From Micromonospora endolithica (lineage in GTDB: Bacteria > Actinomycetota > Actinomycetes > Mycobacteriales > Micromonosporaceae), in the NCBI RefSeq assembly GCF_003626595.1, contig NZ_RBAK01000007.1, positions 124,001-188,000 of the forward strand: DNA of 64,000 nucleotides, in the 5' to 3' direction. Every line of letters starts with the position of its first letter. Position 1 is the first letter of the stretch. Made by a program: the position numbers and the translations under genes. Under the pieces are notes generated by a model that saw only the letters and a list, made by a program, of their open reading frames with translations, made no database searches and was not told the DNA's origin. Below, one piece after another: positions 31,094-39,279 of this stretch.

Positions 31094-31825
31094 TCACTTC
31101 CAAACTACGAAGCTGACCTCCAGTACACATATATCTCCCGTGAAGCGTTCGCGATCGTCCTCGTCCTCTAGGTACTGCTCACACATGCTCAACTTCGACA
31201 CCGTTAGCTTGCCGTGCCGGCCCTCACTGGTGCGGACGCAGTACGACGTCCCTGCCTTCAGTTGCGGTGCTACAACGAGCGACGACCATGCACCGCCACT
31301 GATCGTCGAACATTCCTGAAGGGTTGGTTTACCGATTGCCGATGGGGCGAAGACTGTGCCATTTGCTCCGCCGAGGGAGCTGCTGTTGAGGACGAGGTCC
31401 GAGCCGTCGTACGTGCCGTAACGTTTGCGGTTCTCATCCATCTCCCAGAAATTCACAACCTCCCCGTCGTATGTGCCGTGCTCGCTCATACTGCGTAAGC
31501 GGGGGCTGCCGCTGCTGTGCACTACTTCTTGCCGGGGCGCCGCTGTGGAGGTGGGCAATGGGGTATCGCCGCTGGGTGTGGCAGAAGGCGTTGACGGACT
31601 CGCATCCGCGCTCTGCGTGAAGGAGGGACCGGGGCTGCTCCCGGCCGGCATGGTGGCTGATTGAGGCGGCGGTGAGACTGCAGGTTCGTCCTTGACGGGG
31701 AAGAGCCAGGCAAGTAGAGCGACGACAGTGCTAAGGAGCCCCACCACGGCTCCGATGCCCGCCCATTCCCCTCTGCCGAGGTGCTGATTGAAGCGGCCCC
31801 GGGATGGCTTCTCACGATCGCTCAC
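31094..31825 (-). CDS. Membrane-anchored extracytoplasmic protein
   Basis: A 243-residue protein. A short cytoplasmic start precedes one membrane segment (GIGAVVGLLSTVVALLAWLF, about residues 21-40). A Ser/Pro/Thr-rich linker of about 70 residues follows, then a C-terminal domain with three Cys (LQECSTIS, TSYCVRTS and DICVLEVSFVVWK). The middle has RSMSEHGTYDGEVVNFWEMD and a repeated GTYDG. This layout suggests a surface domain held away from the membrane. GTG at 31825 chosen; an upstream extension lacks features. Family not recognised. It is not linked by overlap to other genes. Confidence 0.65.
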   Translation of the reverse strand: MSDREKPSRGRFNQHLGRGEWAGIGAVVGLLSTVVALLAWLFPVKDEPAVSPPPQSATMPAGSSPGPSFTQSADASPSTPSATPSGDTPLPTSTAAPRQEVVHSSGSPRLRSMSEHGTYDGEVVNFWEMDENRKRYGTYDGSDLVLNSSSLGGANGTVFAPSAIGKPTLQECSTISGGAWSSLVVAPQLKAGTSYCVRTSEGRHGKLTVSKLSMCEQYLEDEDDRERFTGDICVLEVSFVVWK

Positions 31826-32297
31826 GTTCGACCCCGCTCCACATGCGACGGACCACCAACTTAGCGGGGTGCAGCACTCACCGGTGCCCCTCGCTGGGTG
31901 GGCGTCGAAGCAAGATGGGCTTGTTGACTTGACTGCCAAGTGTTGTCTGCCTCGGAGCCCAACCTGGCAGATATGTCAACAGGCCGGAGGTTGAGCGATG
32001 GCTCTTCAAGCCCTCGGCGTCCTGCGACCACGAGAAGATCGAACATCGCTGGGGCCGCCTGGTGCTCGCCGGCCCCTCGCCGCGAGCCGGGTCGCACTGA
32101 ACCGATGACGGCGGCTCTCACGAGCGGGGCGGGCTCAAGCACCGGGGAAGGGCTGAGAATCGTACGGTCCGATCCCGCCCGGCTCGTCGAGCTGCCGTGC
32201 GCGCACGTCGGGAATCACGGCGTTGGCCCGGACGGTCGCTTCTTCCGTGGCCTTCACGGACGTTGGCTGGCCCTGAGGCGCGGGCGAGAATGGCTCC
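31826..32297. other. Gene-free stretch upstream of the small membrane protein gene
   Basis: About 470 bases with several open frames, none with a convincing start, composition or motif. It should contain the minus-strand promoter for the gene ending at 31094 and the plus-strand promoter for the gene at 32298. The sequence at 32112-32160 contains several inverted GC-rich stretches but no clear terminator. Confidence 0.4.
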
Positions 32298-32510
32298 ATG
32301 TTCCACGTGATGTTCTACTCGGCGGTGTTGCTGGCGCTGTGCCTGGCAGCCCTGTTCGTAGTGGTGCGCCTGGCGGTGTGGTTCATCGGTGTGATGGCGC
32401 GGGGTGCGGCCTCGCTGCCGGCGGCGTTGAAGTCACTGATGGTCGAGCCACCGCGGGGAGAGGCCTTCAACGACTCCCGCGACGTGTGGCCGATGCCAAC
32501 GGACGACTGA
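32298..32510 (+). CDS. Small membrane protein next to att3
   Basis: A 70-residue protein with one long hydrophobic segment (YSAVLLALCLAALFVVVRLA, then VWFIGVMARG) and an acidic tail (DSRDVWPMPTDD). It ends 43 bases before att3. The core FVVVRLAV resembles YLVIRLAV of the 48-residue protein on the other side of att3 (32866). This may mean a duplicated pair parted by integration, or only similar hydrophobic composition. Confidence 0.5.
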   Translation: MFHVMFYSAVLLALCLAALFVVVRLAVWFIGVMARGAASLPAALKSLMVEPPRGEAFNDSRDVWPMPTDD

Positions 32511-32553
32511 GGCGCAGCTCAGAACACTTGTCCACGGCAAGATCGCGAGGGCC

Positions 32554-32607
32554 CTGTGAATCCGTCGCGAAGGCTACAGAGGTTCGAATCCTCTACCCGC
32601 CACCAGG
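32554..32607. other. att3: third, diverged copy of the tRNA-Tyr att sequence
   Basis: Matches the other two 54-bp copies with two changes: CTGTGAA for CTGTAAA at the anticodon and AAGGCTACAG for AAAGCTACAG. The similarity to att1 continues for about 40 bases (GGTGCAGAAGCGGCCCCTGA), then breaks off inside the hairpin at about 32644. It marks the outer end of the tandem array and, because of its changes, is probably the oldest junction. Confidence 0.88.
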
Positions 32608-32865
32608 TGCAGAAGCGGCCCCTGACCAGCAGAGATGCTGATCGGCGCATACGTCGAGCGCGATGGCTCCGACCCGTCCGACGGAGCGGGGCGACCGGAT
32701 GGAACCCTGCGGCGACGACAGTTCCATCCGGGTTGTCGAGCCCGGATGGTCATCGGCGCGATGTCCAGGTAGGCCGACGCGGTGACCAGAACTTCGATGT
32801 CCGACGCTTCCTGTACGAGCTGTGCAGCTCAGGGCAGCGGGCGGACGATGTCTAGATTGCAAGCC

Positions 32866-33012
32866 ATGACGCTCGATATCCCGCCCGGCCAACTGGTGGC
32901 AGCCCTCGTCAGTTGGGCGATCGGACTCGCGGTCCTCTATCTGGTGATTCGGTTGGCCGTGCGGCACGCCATCGAGGATGCGGACCGGCGTAGGGGCAAG
33001 ACTCGTCGTTGA
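32866..33012 (+). CDS. Small membrane protein downstream of att3
   Basis: A 48-residue protein: LVAALVSWAIGLAVLYLVIR forms the single membrane segment, followed by a basic end (DADRRRGKTRR). It is likely chromosomal, the first gene after the array of att sites. Function unknown. The region 32645-32865 before it and 33013-33259 after it show nothing else. Confidence 0.5.
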   Translation: MTLDIPPGQLVAALVSWAIGLAVLYLVIRLAVRHAIEDADRRRGKTRR

Positions 33013-33259
33013 GCGGACGGTGTCGGGTCGGCCGGCCAGGCGGGGGGCCGAGCGACTCCAGGCACCGGCAGCCGTCGAAGCGACGGTTGTCTGACAACTG
33101 GTCGACAGGGCCGGAATCGTCCGATACTGTCCGGCAGTGCCCCCTGGGCCCGGCCTCGCGGCTGACCTTGTCGTCCATCCGTCGGCTTTGCGGTGCGATT
33201 CACGTGTGGCACCATCGTGACACCGGCAACTTTCTCGGACCCCCGACAGGAGTTCACCG

Positions 33260-33415
33260 ATGTCTGGTTGGACGCGTTGGCGTGGCGCCGTCCTCGCGCT
33301 CGCGGTCGCCGCCGCGTTCGCAGGCGGTCTGTTGGCTTCGGACACCACGTACCATCTCTTCGATTTCACCTGGGGTGCGCCAGTCTTCGACCCGGGCACT
33401 GCGGCAGTTCAGTAG
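33260..33415 (+). CDS. Small exported peptide upstream of the GGDEF-EAL gene
   Basis: A 51-residue protein with a signal-peptide-like start (WTRWRGAVLALAVAAAFAGG, then LLASD) and a 25-residue remainder TTYHLFDFTWGAPVFDPG plus TAAVQ. AGGAG lies seven bases before the ATG. It ends 27 bases before the GGDEF-EAL gene, so the two may form an operon. Function unknown; the context would allow a role in tuning the sensor. Confidence 0.65.
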   Translation: MSGWTRWRGAVLALAVAAAFAGGLLASDTTYHLFDFTWGAPVFDPGTAAVQ

Positions 33416-33442
33416 CTTCCGCACCACCGGGCAGGGGGCGGA

Positions 33443-35974
33443 ATGCCAGGCGGTCCACCTTCGGCACGCAGGTCCACCGAGCAGGTGTGGCTGATGACCG
33501 CGCCGTTGGCCCTGATCGCTGTCACCTGCAGCGTCTTCCTCGCGCTGGCTTCTGGACAGCGGCCGGTCAACCTTGCCGTCGCCGCCGCTCTCTTCGTCGC
33601 AATGGTCGCGGCCAGCACCCAGGTGCTGCAGGTGGTGGTCCGCCGGCAGGCCCTTGAGGTGATCGCGACCGAGATCCCGCTCGTCCTGGCCTTCTTCTAT
33701 CTGCCGCCGTTGACGGTCGTTGCCCTCTTCGTGCTCGCTGCCCTGGTCGGGCAGCTTCGACGTCGGCTCAGTGCCGTGAAGGTCTGGTTCAACGTGGCCC
33801 GTACCGGCGCGGCGGCCTCGCTCGGTGGCGTCGTGCTGATTGGGCTCGGCGGGGTCGATGAGGCCGATCCATGGACCTGGGTGGTCCTGTTCGCCGTTGT
33901 CACGGTGAACTCCCTGGTGTCACTGATGGCGATCAGCGGGGTCGTCAGCCTGTTGCACGGCTGGCAGGCCGGCTGGGAAATGATCCGCAAGTCTCCGGTT
34001 CCGCTGATGGTCAACTCGATCAACGTGGTCATCGGATTGATCCTGTTGCTGGCGCTGGAGTCGACCTGGTGGTCGTTGCTGCTGATCGCTGTGCTGGCCG
34101 TCGCCGTGGTGGTGGTCTACCGCTCGTACGCGCAGTTCCTCCGGCAGCACCGGACGTTGGGCAGCATGTACGAGCTGACCCGGGCCATGACCGAAGGTGG
34201 TCAGGAGGGCGTGGTGGCCGACGTGCTGCTCGGCCGGATCCGGGTACTCATGCAGGCCGAGTACGCGACCCTCTGGCTTCCCCCGCAGGGTCGCCATCCC
34301 GAGGTGCTGCTCAGCGCGCGGGTTGACCAGCGGGGCCTACTCGACGTCGCGCCCACGTCCGTCGAGTTTCGTGAGCGGGTCCGGGAGTCCGGCGAGACGC
34401 TCTCCGTCGGGCGGGCGTTCGCGGACGCCCCCGACGTTCGGCAGGGCCTGGCGAAGCACGGCGTGAAGGACGTGATCGCCGTTCCCTTGCGGTCGGGCCA
34501 AGCGGTGATCGGCACGCTGGAGGTGGTCAACCGGCTCAGCGACGTCGGCCACTTCACTCCGGGTGACGTTCCCGTTTTCGAGACGGTGGCCGCCCACGCG
34601 GCCGTCGCTCTGGAGAATTCACGGCTGGTCGACCGGCTGCGGCACGACGCCTACCACGACACCCTGACGAAGCTGCCCAACCGTCGGCGGATGACCGCGG
34701 CGCTGGAGGAGGCGGTCAAGATCAGGGCACCCGGCGAGGTGGTGGCGCTGCTGCTCTTCGACGTCGACCGGCTGCGCGAGGTCAACGAGTCGCTCGGTCA
34801 CGCCGCCGGCGACAAGGTGTTGTTCGAGGTCGCCAACCGGCTGCGCTCGCGGGCCCCGTCGTCGGCCCTCGTCGGCCGGGTCGGCGGCGACGAGTTCCTG
34901 GTCACGCTGCGGCTGGAGAGCGCGCAGGCGGCCCTGGAGATGGCCGCGCGGATGCGCGAGCAGATTCGCGCCGAGATGGTCTTCGACGACGGGCTGACCG
35001 TGGACGTGGACACCGCGGTCGGCGTCGCCACCCATCCGGACCACGGCACCACCCCCGCCGCGCTGCTGCAGCGCGTCGACCTGGCCGCGACGGCGGCGAA
35101 GGCGATACCGGGCAGCGTCCAGCTGTTCAACGCGGCGCTGGAGTCCCGATCGTTGCGTCGCCTGGGTCTCGCCGGCGACCTGCGTCGCGCGCTGGACGAC
35201 GGCGGCCTGGAGGTCTACTTCCAGCCCAAGGTCACCCTGCGGGACCGCCGTCTGGTCGGGGTGGAGTGCCTGGCCCGCTGGGAGGACCCGACGCACGGCA
35301 CGGTCGCGCCGGAGGACTTCGTGGCGGTGGCCGAGCACACCGGCCAGTTGGGCCGGCTCACCGAGTTCGTGCTCCGGGAGGGGCTGCGGCGCAGCCGGGA
35401 CTGGGCGCACGGGGGCCAGCCGCTCGCCGTCGCGGTCAACATCTCCGCCCGTACGCTGACCGACCAGCACTTCCCGGCCCAGGTCCGGCAACTGCTCGAC
35501 GAGTACGACGTGCCGCCGCAGTGGCTGACCCTGGAGATCAAGGAGTCCGGGGTGCTGGACGGCACCGACCGGCCGATCTCGACCCTGCGACGTCTGCGGG
35601 ACCTGGGGGTGCGGCTCTCGGTGGACGACTTCGGCACCGGCGACTCGTCCCTGGCGCACCTGCGCCGGCTGCCGGTGCACGAGGTGAAGGTCGACCGGTC
35701 CTTCGTCCAGGGCATGGCGACCGACCCGGGGGACCTGGCGATCGTGAACGCCGTGGTCACCCTGTCCCAGCAGTTCGGCCTGACGGTGGTGGCCGAGGGC
35801 GTGGAGAGCGAACTGACCCTGGAGCTGCTCCAGGACATCGGGTGTGAGATCGGCCAGGGATTCCTGTTCAGCCGCCCGCTGCCGTACGAGCGGCTGGAGG
35901 CGTGGTTCGGCGCCCAGGTGGACCCGGAGACGATCTCCGAGACCGAGCTGCCGCGCCTGCGCGCGGTGCCCTGA
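33443..35974 (+). CDS. Membrane GAF-GGDEF-EAL cyclic di-GMP turnover protein
   Basis: An 843-residue sensor enzyme. About six to eight hydrophobic segments occupy residues 15-240, a GAF-like domain about 255-395, a GGDEF domain about 405-570 and an EAL domain about 575-825. The cyclase site RVGGDEFLV is intact, with no R-x-x-D inhibition site before it. The phosphodiesterase keeps the expected residues: VECLARW (EAL reads ECL but the Glu remains), VNISARTL, LEIKESG, VDDFGTGDSSL, VKVDRSFV, VVAEGVE and GQGFLFSRP. Both synthesis and breakdown of cyclic di-GMP are therefore possible. It may affect development or growth form as in other actinomycetes. Confidence 0.92.
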   Translation: MPGGPPSARRSTEQVWLMTAPLALIAVTCSVFLALASGQRPVNLAVAAALFVAMVAASTQVLQVVVRRQALEVIATEIPLVLAFFYLPPLTVVALFVLAALVGQLRRRLSAVKVWFNVARTGAAASLGGVVLIGLGGVDEADPWTWVVLFAVVTVNSLVSLMAISGVVSLLHGWQAGWEMIRKSPVPLMVNSINVVIGLILLLALESTWWSLLLIAVLAVAVVVVYRSYAQFLRQHRTLGSMYELTRAMTEGGQEGVVADVLLGRIRVLMQAEYATLWLPPQGRHPEVLLSARVDQRGLLDVAPTSVEFRERVRESGETLSVGRAFADAPDVRQGLAKHGVKDVIAVPLRSGQAVIGTLEVVNRLSDVGHFTPGDVPVFETVAAHAAVALENSRLVDRLRHDAYHDTLTKLPNRRRMTAALEEAVKIRAPGEVVALLLFDVDRLREVNESLGHAAGDKVLFEVANRLRSRAPSSALVGRVGGDEFLVTLRLESAQAALEMAARMREQIRAEMVFDDGLTVDVDTAVGVATHPDHGTTPAALLQRVDLAATAAKAIPGSVQLFNAALESRSLRRLGLAGDLRRALDDGGLEVYFQPKVTLRDRRLVGVECLARWEDPTHGTVAPEDFVAVAEHTGQLGRLTEFVLREGLRRSRDWAHGGQPLAVAVNISARTLTDQHFPAQVRQLLDEYDVPPQWLTLEIKESGVLDGTDRPISTLRRLRDLGVRLSVDDFGTGDSSLAHLRRLPVHEVKVDRSFVQGMATDPGDLAIVNAVVTLSQQFGLTVVAEGVESELTLELLQDIGCEIGQGFLFSRPLPYERLEAWFGAQVDPETISETELPRLRAVP

Positions 35975-36088
35975 TTCGGCCCCGTTCGGCCCCCGATCTG
36001 CCCGAACGCCACCGAGGGGGATCCGATTTCACCTCGGGCGGGAGGCCGTGTACTCTTACCTCTGCGCGGCCACCGAGTGATCGCGCAG

Positions 36089-36161
36089 GCCCCCTTAGCT
36101 CAGTCGGCAGAGCGTCTCCATGGTAAGGAGAAGGTCTACGGTTCGATTCCGTAAGGGGGCT
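36089..36161 (+). tRNA. tRNA-Thr (GGT)
   Basis: A 73-base cloverleaf with acceptor GCCCCCT/AGGGGGC, D-arm AGCTCAGTCGGCAGAGC, anticodon loop ATGGTAA with GGT, and T-arm GGTTCGATTCC. CCA is not encoded. Confidence 0.95.
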
Positions 36162-36186
36162 CAGAGGGTCCGGCTGGGCCCACCAC

Positions 36187-36259
36187 GGCGGTGTAGCTCA
36201 GATGGTAGAGCAAACGGCTCATAATCGTTGTGTCGCCGGTTCAAGTCCGGCCACCGCTA
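36187..36259 (+). tRNA. tRNA-Met (CAT), elongator type
   Basis: Cloverleaf starting GGCGGTGTAGCTCAGATGG, anticodon loop CTCATAA with CAT, T-arm GGTTCAAGTCC and acceptor 3' strand CACCGCT followed by A. The first pair is G-T. It has the usual actinobacterial elongator tRNA-Met sequence rather than the initiator pattern. Confidence 0.93.
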
Positions 36260-36392
36260 CTTTCGGCCTCCAGGTCCGTTCCCGGTGGTCGATGGAACGG
36301 GCGCCAGTTGGCGCCCGCTTTGCATGTCCGCCCAATCAGTGCGTACGCTGGTGCGCCGTAGTTGTTATCCGTAGCGAGGAAGGCACTCCGCC

Positions 36393-36560
36393 GTGGCGAA
36401 GGCAACCGATGTCCGGCCGAAGATCACTCTGGCGTGTGTGGAGTGCAAGGAGCGCAACTACATCACGCGCAAGAACCGCCGTAACGACCCGGACCGCATC
36501 GAGCTGAAGAAGTTCTGCCCCCGGGACGGCAAGCACACCGTCCACCGCGAGACCCGCTGA
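36393..36560 (+). CDS. rpmG: 50S ribosomal protein L33
   Basis: A 55-residue protein: VAKATDVRPKITLACVECKE, then RNYITRKNRRNDPD, and FCPRDGKHTVHRETR at the end. It belongs to the large ribosomal subunit near the E site. Zinc-type L33 has two C-x-x-C pairs. Here the first is intact (CVEC) but the second reads CPRD, with Asp instead of the last Cys, so zinc binding may be altered. GTG start, AGGA upstream. It heads the group rpmG-hadA-hadB known from actinobacteria. Confidence 0.95.
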   Translation: MAKATDVRPKITLACVECKERNYITRKNRRNDPDRIELKKFCPRDGKHTVHRETR

Positions 36561-36689
36561 TTCTCCGCCGGCGACGCCGGCGGGACCCCAGCAGAGCACG
36601 TCGATCGCCGATCCGTCTGCGCCGGCGCGGCCCCGAGCCGCCGCCGGTCGGGCCGATCGGCGATCGTGTTTTGCGTGTAGGTTCGCGAC

Positions 36690-37136
36690 ATGTCCCTGGA
36701 CCCGTCCTTTGTCGGCCGGACCTATCCGCCGACCACCCCGTACCAGGTGGGCCGAGAGAAGATCCGCGAGTTCGCGACCGCGATCGGCGCCACCGACCCG
36801 GCCCACCACGACCCGCAGGCCGCCCGCGCACTGGGCCACCCGGACGTGGTCGCGCCACCGACCTTCCCGTTCGTGGTCACCATGGCCGCCACCCAGCAGA
36901 TCGTCGATGACCCTGACCTGGGCGTGGACTACAGCCGCGTGGTCCACGGCGACCAGCGTTTCGCGTACACCCGCCCGGTGGTCGCCGGCGACGAGCTGGT
37001 GTGCGTCAACGCCATCGAGGACGTCACCACCCGCGGTGGGCACGGTTTCCTCACCACTCGGACCGAGATCACCACGGCCGCCGGCGAGCCGGTGGTCACC
37101 GTCTGGTCCAAGCTCGTCGTACGCGGGGAGGGCTGA
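36690..37136 (+). CDS. hadA: (3R)-hydroxyacyl-ACP dehydratase subunit HadA-like (MaoC-like N-terminal)
   Basis: A 148-residue hot-dog fold protein, with VGREKIREFATAIGATDPAH at the start and HPDVVAPPTFPFVVTMAATQ in the middle. It lies between rpmG and a catalytic MaoC-type partner, the same order as rpmG2-hadA-hadB in mycobacteria. There, HadAB dehydrates 3-hydroxyacyl-ACP in fatty acid elongation. In this organism the substrate may be ordinary fatty acids. HadA-type subunits lack the catalytic dyad and bind the acyl chain. The next ATG follows the stop by one base. Confidence 0.85.
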   Translation: MSLDPSFVGRTYPPTTPYQVGREKIREFATAIGATDPAHHDPQAARALGHPDVVAPPTFPFVVTMAATQQIVDDPDLGVDYSRVVHGDQRFAYTRPVVAGDELVCVNAIEDVTTRGGHGFLTTRTEITTAAGEPVVTVWSKLVVRGEG

Positions 37137-37137
37137 G

Positions 37138-37530
37138 ATGGAGCTGCCGACCCGGACGTTCCGGGTGACCCGCGCGGACCTGGTCCGCTACGCGGGCGCC
37201 TCGGGCGACTTCAACCCGATCCACTGGAGCGAGCGCACCGCCACCAAGGTCGGGCTGCCCGGGGTGATCGCCCACGGCATGTTCACCATGGCGCTGGTCG
37301 GCCGGGCGGTGACCGAGTGGTCCGGCGCGCCGGACGCGGTGGTCGACTACTCGGTGCGGTTCACCCGTCCGGTGCTCGTCCCGGACGACGACGAGGGCAC
37401 CGAGATCGAGGTCGCCGCGGTGGTCCGTGAGGTCACCGAGGATGGACTGACCAGGCTGGACATCACCGCGACCTGCCGGGGCGAGAAGGTGCTGTCGCAG
37501 GCCCGGGCGACGGTGCGTACCGCGGGCTGA
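37138..37530 (+). CDS. hadB: (3R)-hydroxyacyl-ACP dehydratase subunit HadB-like (MaoC hydratase)
   Basis: A 130-residue hot-dog fold protein carrying the hydratase-2 motif DFNPIHWSERTATKVGLPGV then IAHGMFTMAL, with the catalytic Asp and His near residues 31-36. It should form the active subunit of a heterodimer with the preceding HadA-like protein. The ATG at 37138 follows GGGAGGGCTGAG and the hadA stop. The pair sits before tRNA-Trp and secE, as in other actinobacteria. Confidence 0.87.
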   Translation: MELPTRTFRVTRADLVRYAGASGDFNPIHWSERTATKVGLPGVIAHGMFTMALVGRAVTEWSGAPDAVVDYSVRFTRPVLVPDDDEGTEIEVAAVVREVTEDGLTRLDITATCRGEKVLSQARATVRTAG

Positions 37531-37658
37531 CCGGGTTTCCGACCCGCCACGGGTGGACCGGTTGGGAAAGTCGTGGCACTACCCGTACACTGGTCCGCCG
37601 TGGGGCAAGTGACCCCTGCTCCGCCATCCGTGGCGGCGCGGGGTGCGCGTTGCCGCAC

Positions 37659-37731
<73 letters not shown>

Positions 37732-37945
37732 CGCCTCAGGCCTGACCGTTCCCGTGGGTCGCGCCGCCGATCGGCGGCGTCCGGCCCGTGGTGGTGGCAT
37801 CGGCGGGGTGGTTCCGAGGCATCGGGGCCCTCCGGCTGATCCGCCGGCCGCGGCCCGTCCCGGGACGGTTGGTCCGGCCGGCGTGACCAAGCGCCGCGCA
37901 CGCCCCCTCGGCGTGCGACCCCGACATCCCGCGACGGAGGGCGAA

Positions 37946-38344
37946 GTGGCCGACAACAAGCGGCGCGGCGAGGACGCCGACGACGAGCGTTTCGACGACG
38001 AGGTCGTCGACGACGCCTCTGGCGACGACGCCGCCGACGCGGACGAGCCGGTCTCCCGGGGTGGCACGGCCACCCGGTCGCGCGCCAAGGCCGAGTCGGC
38101 CGACAGCAAGCCGAGGACCCGTTCGGAGACCGACCGGGTGGGCCTGTTCGGACGCATCGCCCGATTCATCCGCGAGGTCGTCGCCGAACTGCGTAAGGTC
38201 ATCTGGCCGACGCGCAAGGAGCTGCTGACCTACACCGCCGTGGTGATCGCGTTCGTCGCCGTGATGCTGACGATCGTGGCCGGCCTCGACTTCGCCTTCG
38301 CCAAGGGCGTGCTGTGGGTCTTCGGCAACCCGACGGCTGACTGA
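37946..38344 (+). CDS. secE: Preprotein translocase subunit SecE
   Basis: A 132-residue protein. The first 75 residues are hydrophilic and very rich in Asp/Glu, then Arg/Lys. The conserved SecE part follows: FIREVVAELRKVIWPTRKEL, then one membrane segment (TAVVIAFVAVMLTIVAGLDF). It stabilises SecY in the Sec channel. The GTG at 37946 with GGAGGGCGAA upstream is preferred, because the frame opens further up only through the tRNA gene. nusG follows after 26 bases. Confidence 0.95.
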   Translation: MADNKRRGEDADDERFDDEVVDDASGDDAADADEPVSRGGTATRSRAKAESADSKPRTRSETDRVGLFGRIARFIREVVAELRKVIWPTRKELLTYTAVVIAFVAVMLTIVAGLDFAFAKGVLWVFGNPTAD

Positions 38345-38370
38345 GCCGATAGTGACGGAAGTGAGCGAGC

Positions 38371-39093
38371 GTGCCTGAGTACGACGAGACCGCCGGACCC
38401 GCGGACGAGCAGTCCACGGTCGCGACGGCGGCTGGTGACGAGTCGGTCGAGGCCGCCAGCGAGCCGGAATTCCCGACCACCGAACCCGCGCCGGAAGAGG
38501 ACTACGACCCGGTCGCCGAGCTGCGGCAGAAGCTGCGTTACGCGCCCGGCGACTGGTACGTGGTGCACTCCTACGCCGGTTACGAGAACAAGGTCAAGAC
38601 CAACCTCGAGACCCGGATCACGTCCCTCGACATGGAGGACTACATCTACCAGGTCGAGGTGCCGACCCGGGAAGAGGTCGAGGTCAAGAACGGCAAGCGG
38701 TCGCAGATCCAGGCGAAGGTCTTCCCGGGCTACATCCTGGTCCGGATGGAGCTGACCGCCGAGTCCTACTCGTGCGTACGCAACACGCCGGGCGTGACCG
38801 GCTTCGTCGGCGCGACGGACCGGGCGGACCGCCCGGCGCCGTTGAGTCTCGACGAGGTGCTCAAGTGGCTGGCCCCGGCGGTGGAGACCGAGCAGAAGAA
38901 GGCCAAGCCCGAGGTCAAGGTGCTGGACTTCGAGGTCGGCGACTCGGTCACCGTCACCGACGGCGCGTTCGCCTCGCTGCCGGCGACGATCAGCGAGATC
39001 AACGCCGACCAGCAGAAGCTCAAGGTCCTGGTGTCGATCTTCGGCCGGGAGACGCCGGTCGAGCTGAACTTCAACCAGGTCGCCAAGATCTGA
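38371..39093 (+). CDS. nusG: Transcription termination/antitermination protein NusG
   Basis: A 240-residue NusG with an acidic N-terminal extension of about 55 residues, common in actinobacteria. The NGN domain follows: DWYVVHSYAGYENKVKTNLE, then VFPGYILVRMEL and RNTPGVTGFVG. The KOW domain is at the end (FEVGDSVTVTDGAFASLPAT and LNFNQVAKI). It links RNA polymerase with Rho and the ribosome. GTG start. Confidence 0.96.
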   Translation: MPEYDETAGPADEQSTVATAAGDESVEAASEPEFPTTEPAPEEDYDPVAELRQKLRYAPGDWYVVHSYAGYENKVKTNLETRITSLDMEDYIYQVEVPTREEVEVKNGKRSQIQAKVFPGYILVRMELTAESYSCVRNTPGVTGFVGATDRADRPAPLSLDEVLKWLAPAVETEQKKAKPEVKVLDFEVGDSVTVTDGAFASLPATISEINADQQKLKVLVSIFGRETPVELNFNQVAKI

Positions 39094-39279
39094 CGCGTTC
39101 CGGTCGCCGGCGGTGGGCAGCGGCCCGCCGCCGGCGCATCCGTTCCGCCCTTCCGTCGGCCCTCGACGTAGGGTGCGCGGAACGCTGCGCTACTCTTGAA
39201 CGTCGTCGCTGTCGCACCGCGCTGACCGTGCGCACCCGGCACCGGCACCTTTTCCCAGTTCCAAGCCCCAGGAAGTGAC

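Larger units (their letters stand above)
26540..32607. mobile_element. Second att-bounded segment without integrase (CIME-like), about 6.0 kb
   Basis: Between att2 and a third, slightly diverged att copy lie about ten genes. None is an integrase, replication or transfer gene. The segment fits the cis-mobilizable element concept: an ICE-derived remnant that keeps att sites and can move only together with, or by the integrase of, a neighbouring ICE. The cargo includes a type VII secretion-like operon, several small membrane proteins and a coiled-coil protein. An alternative is an old element whose core was lost by deletion. Confidence 0.7.

Noticed and set aside
32554..32607. A second tRNA gene at att3 (anticodon-like GTG)
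   Set aside because: Only the 3' part of tRNA-Tyr is present. There is no 5' acceptor strand or D-arm, so it is an att copy, not a tRNA.
31940..32641. Plus-strand 233-codon frame running into att3
   Set aside because: The translation is low-complexity and it runs through the small membrane protein gene and the att site in another frame.
35250..35330. Degenerate EAL domain because the motif reads ECL
   Set aside because: The catalytic Glu is kept and all other metal and substrate residues (N, E, DD, K, E, Q) are present, so the site need not be inactive.
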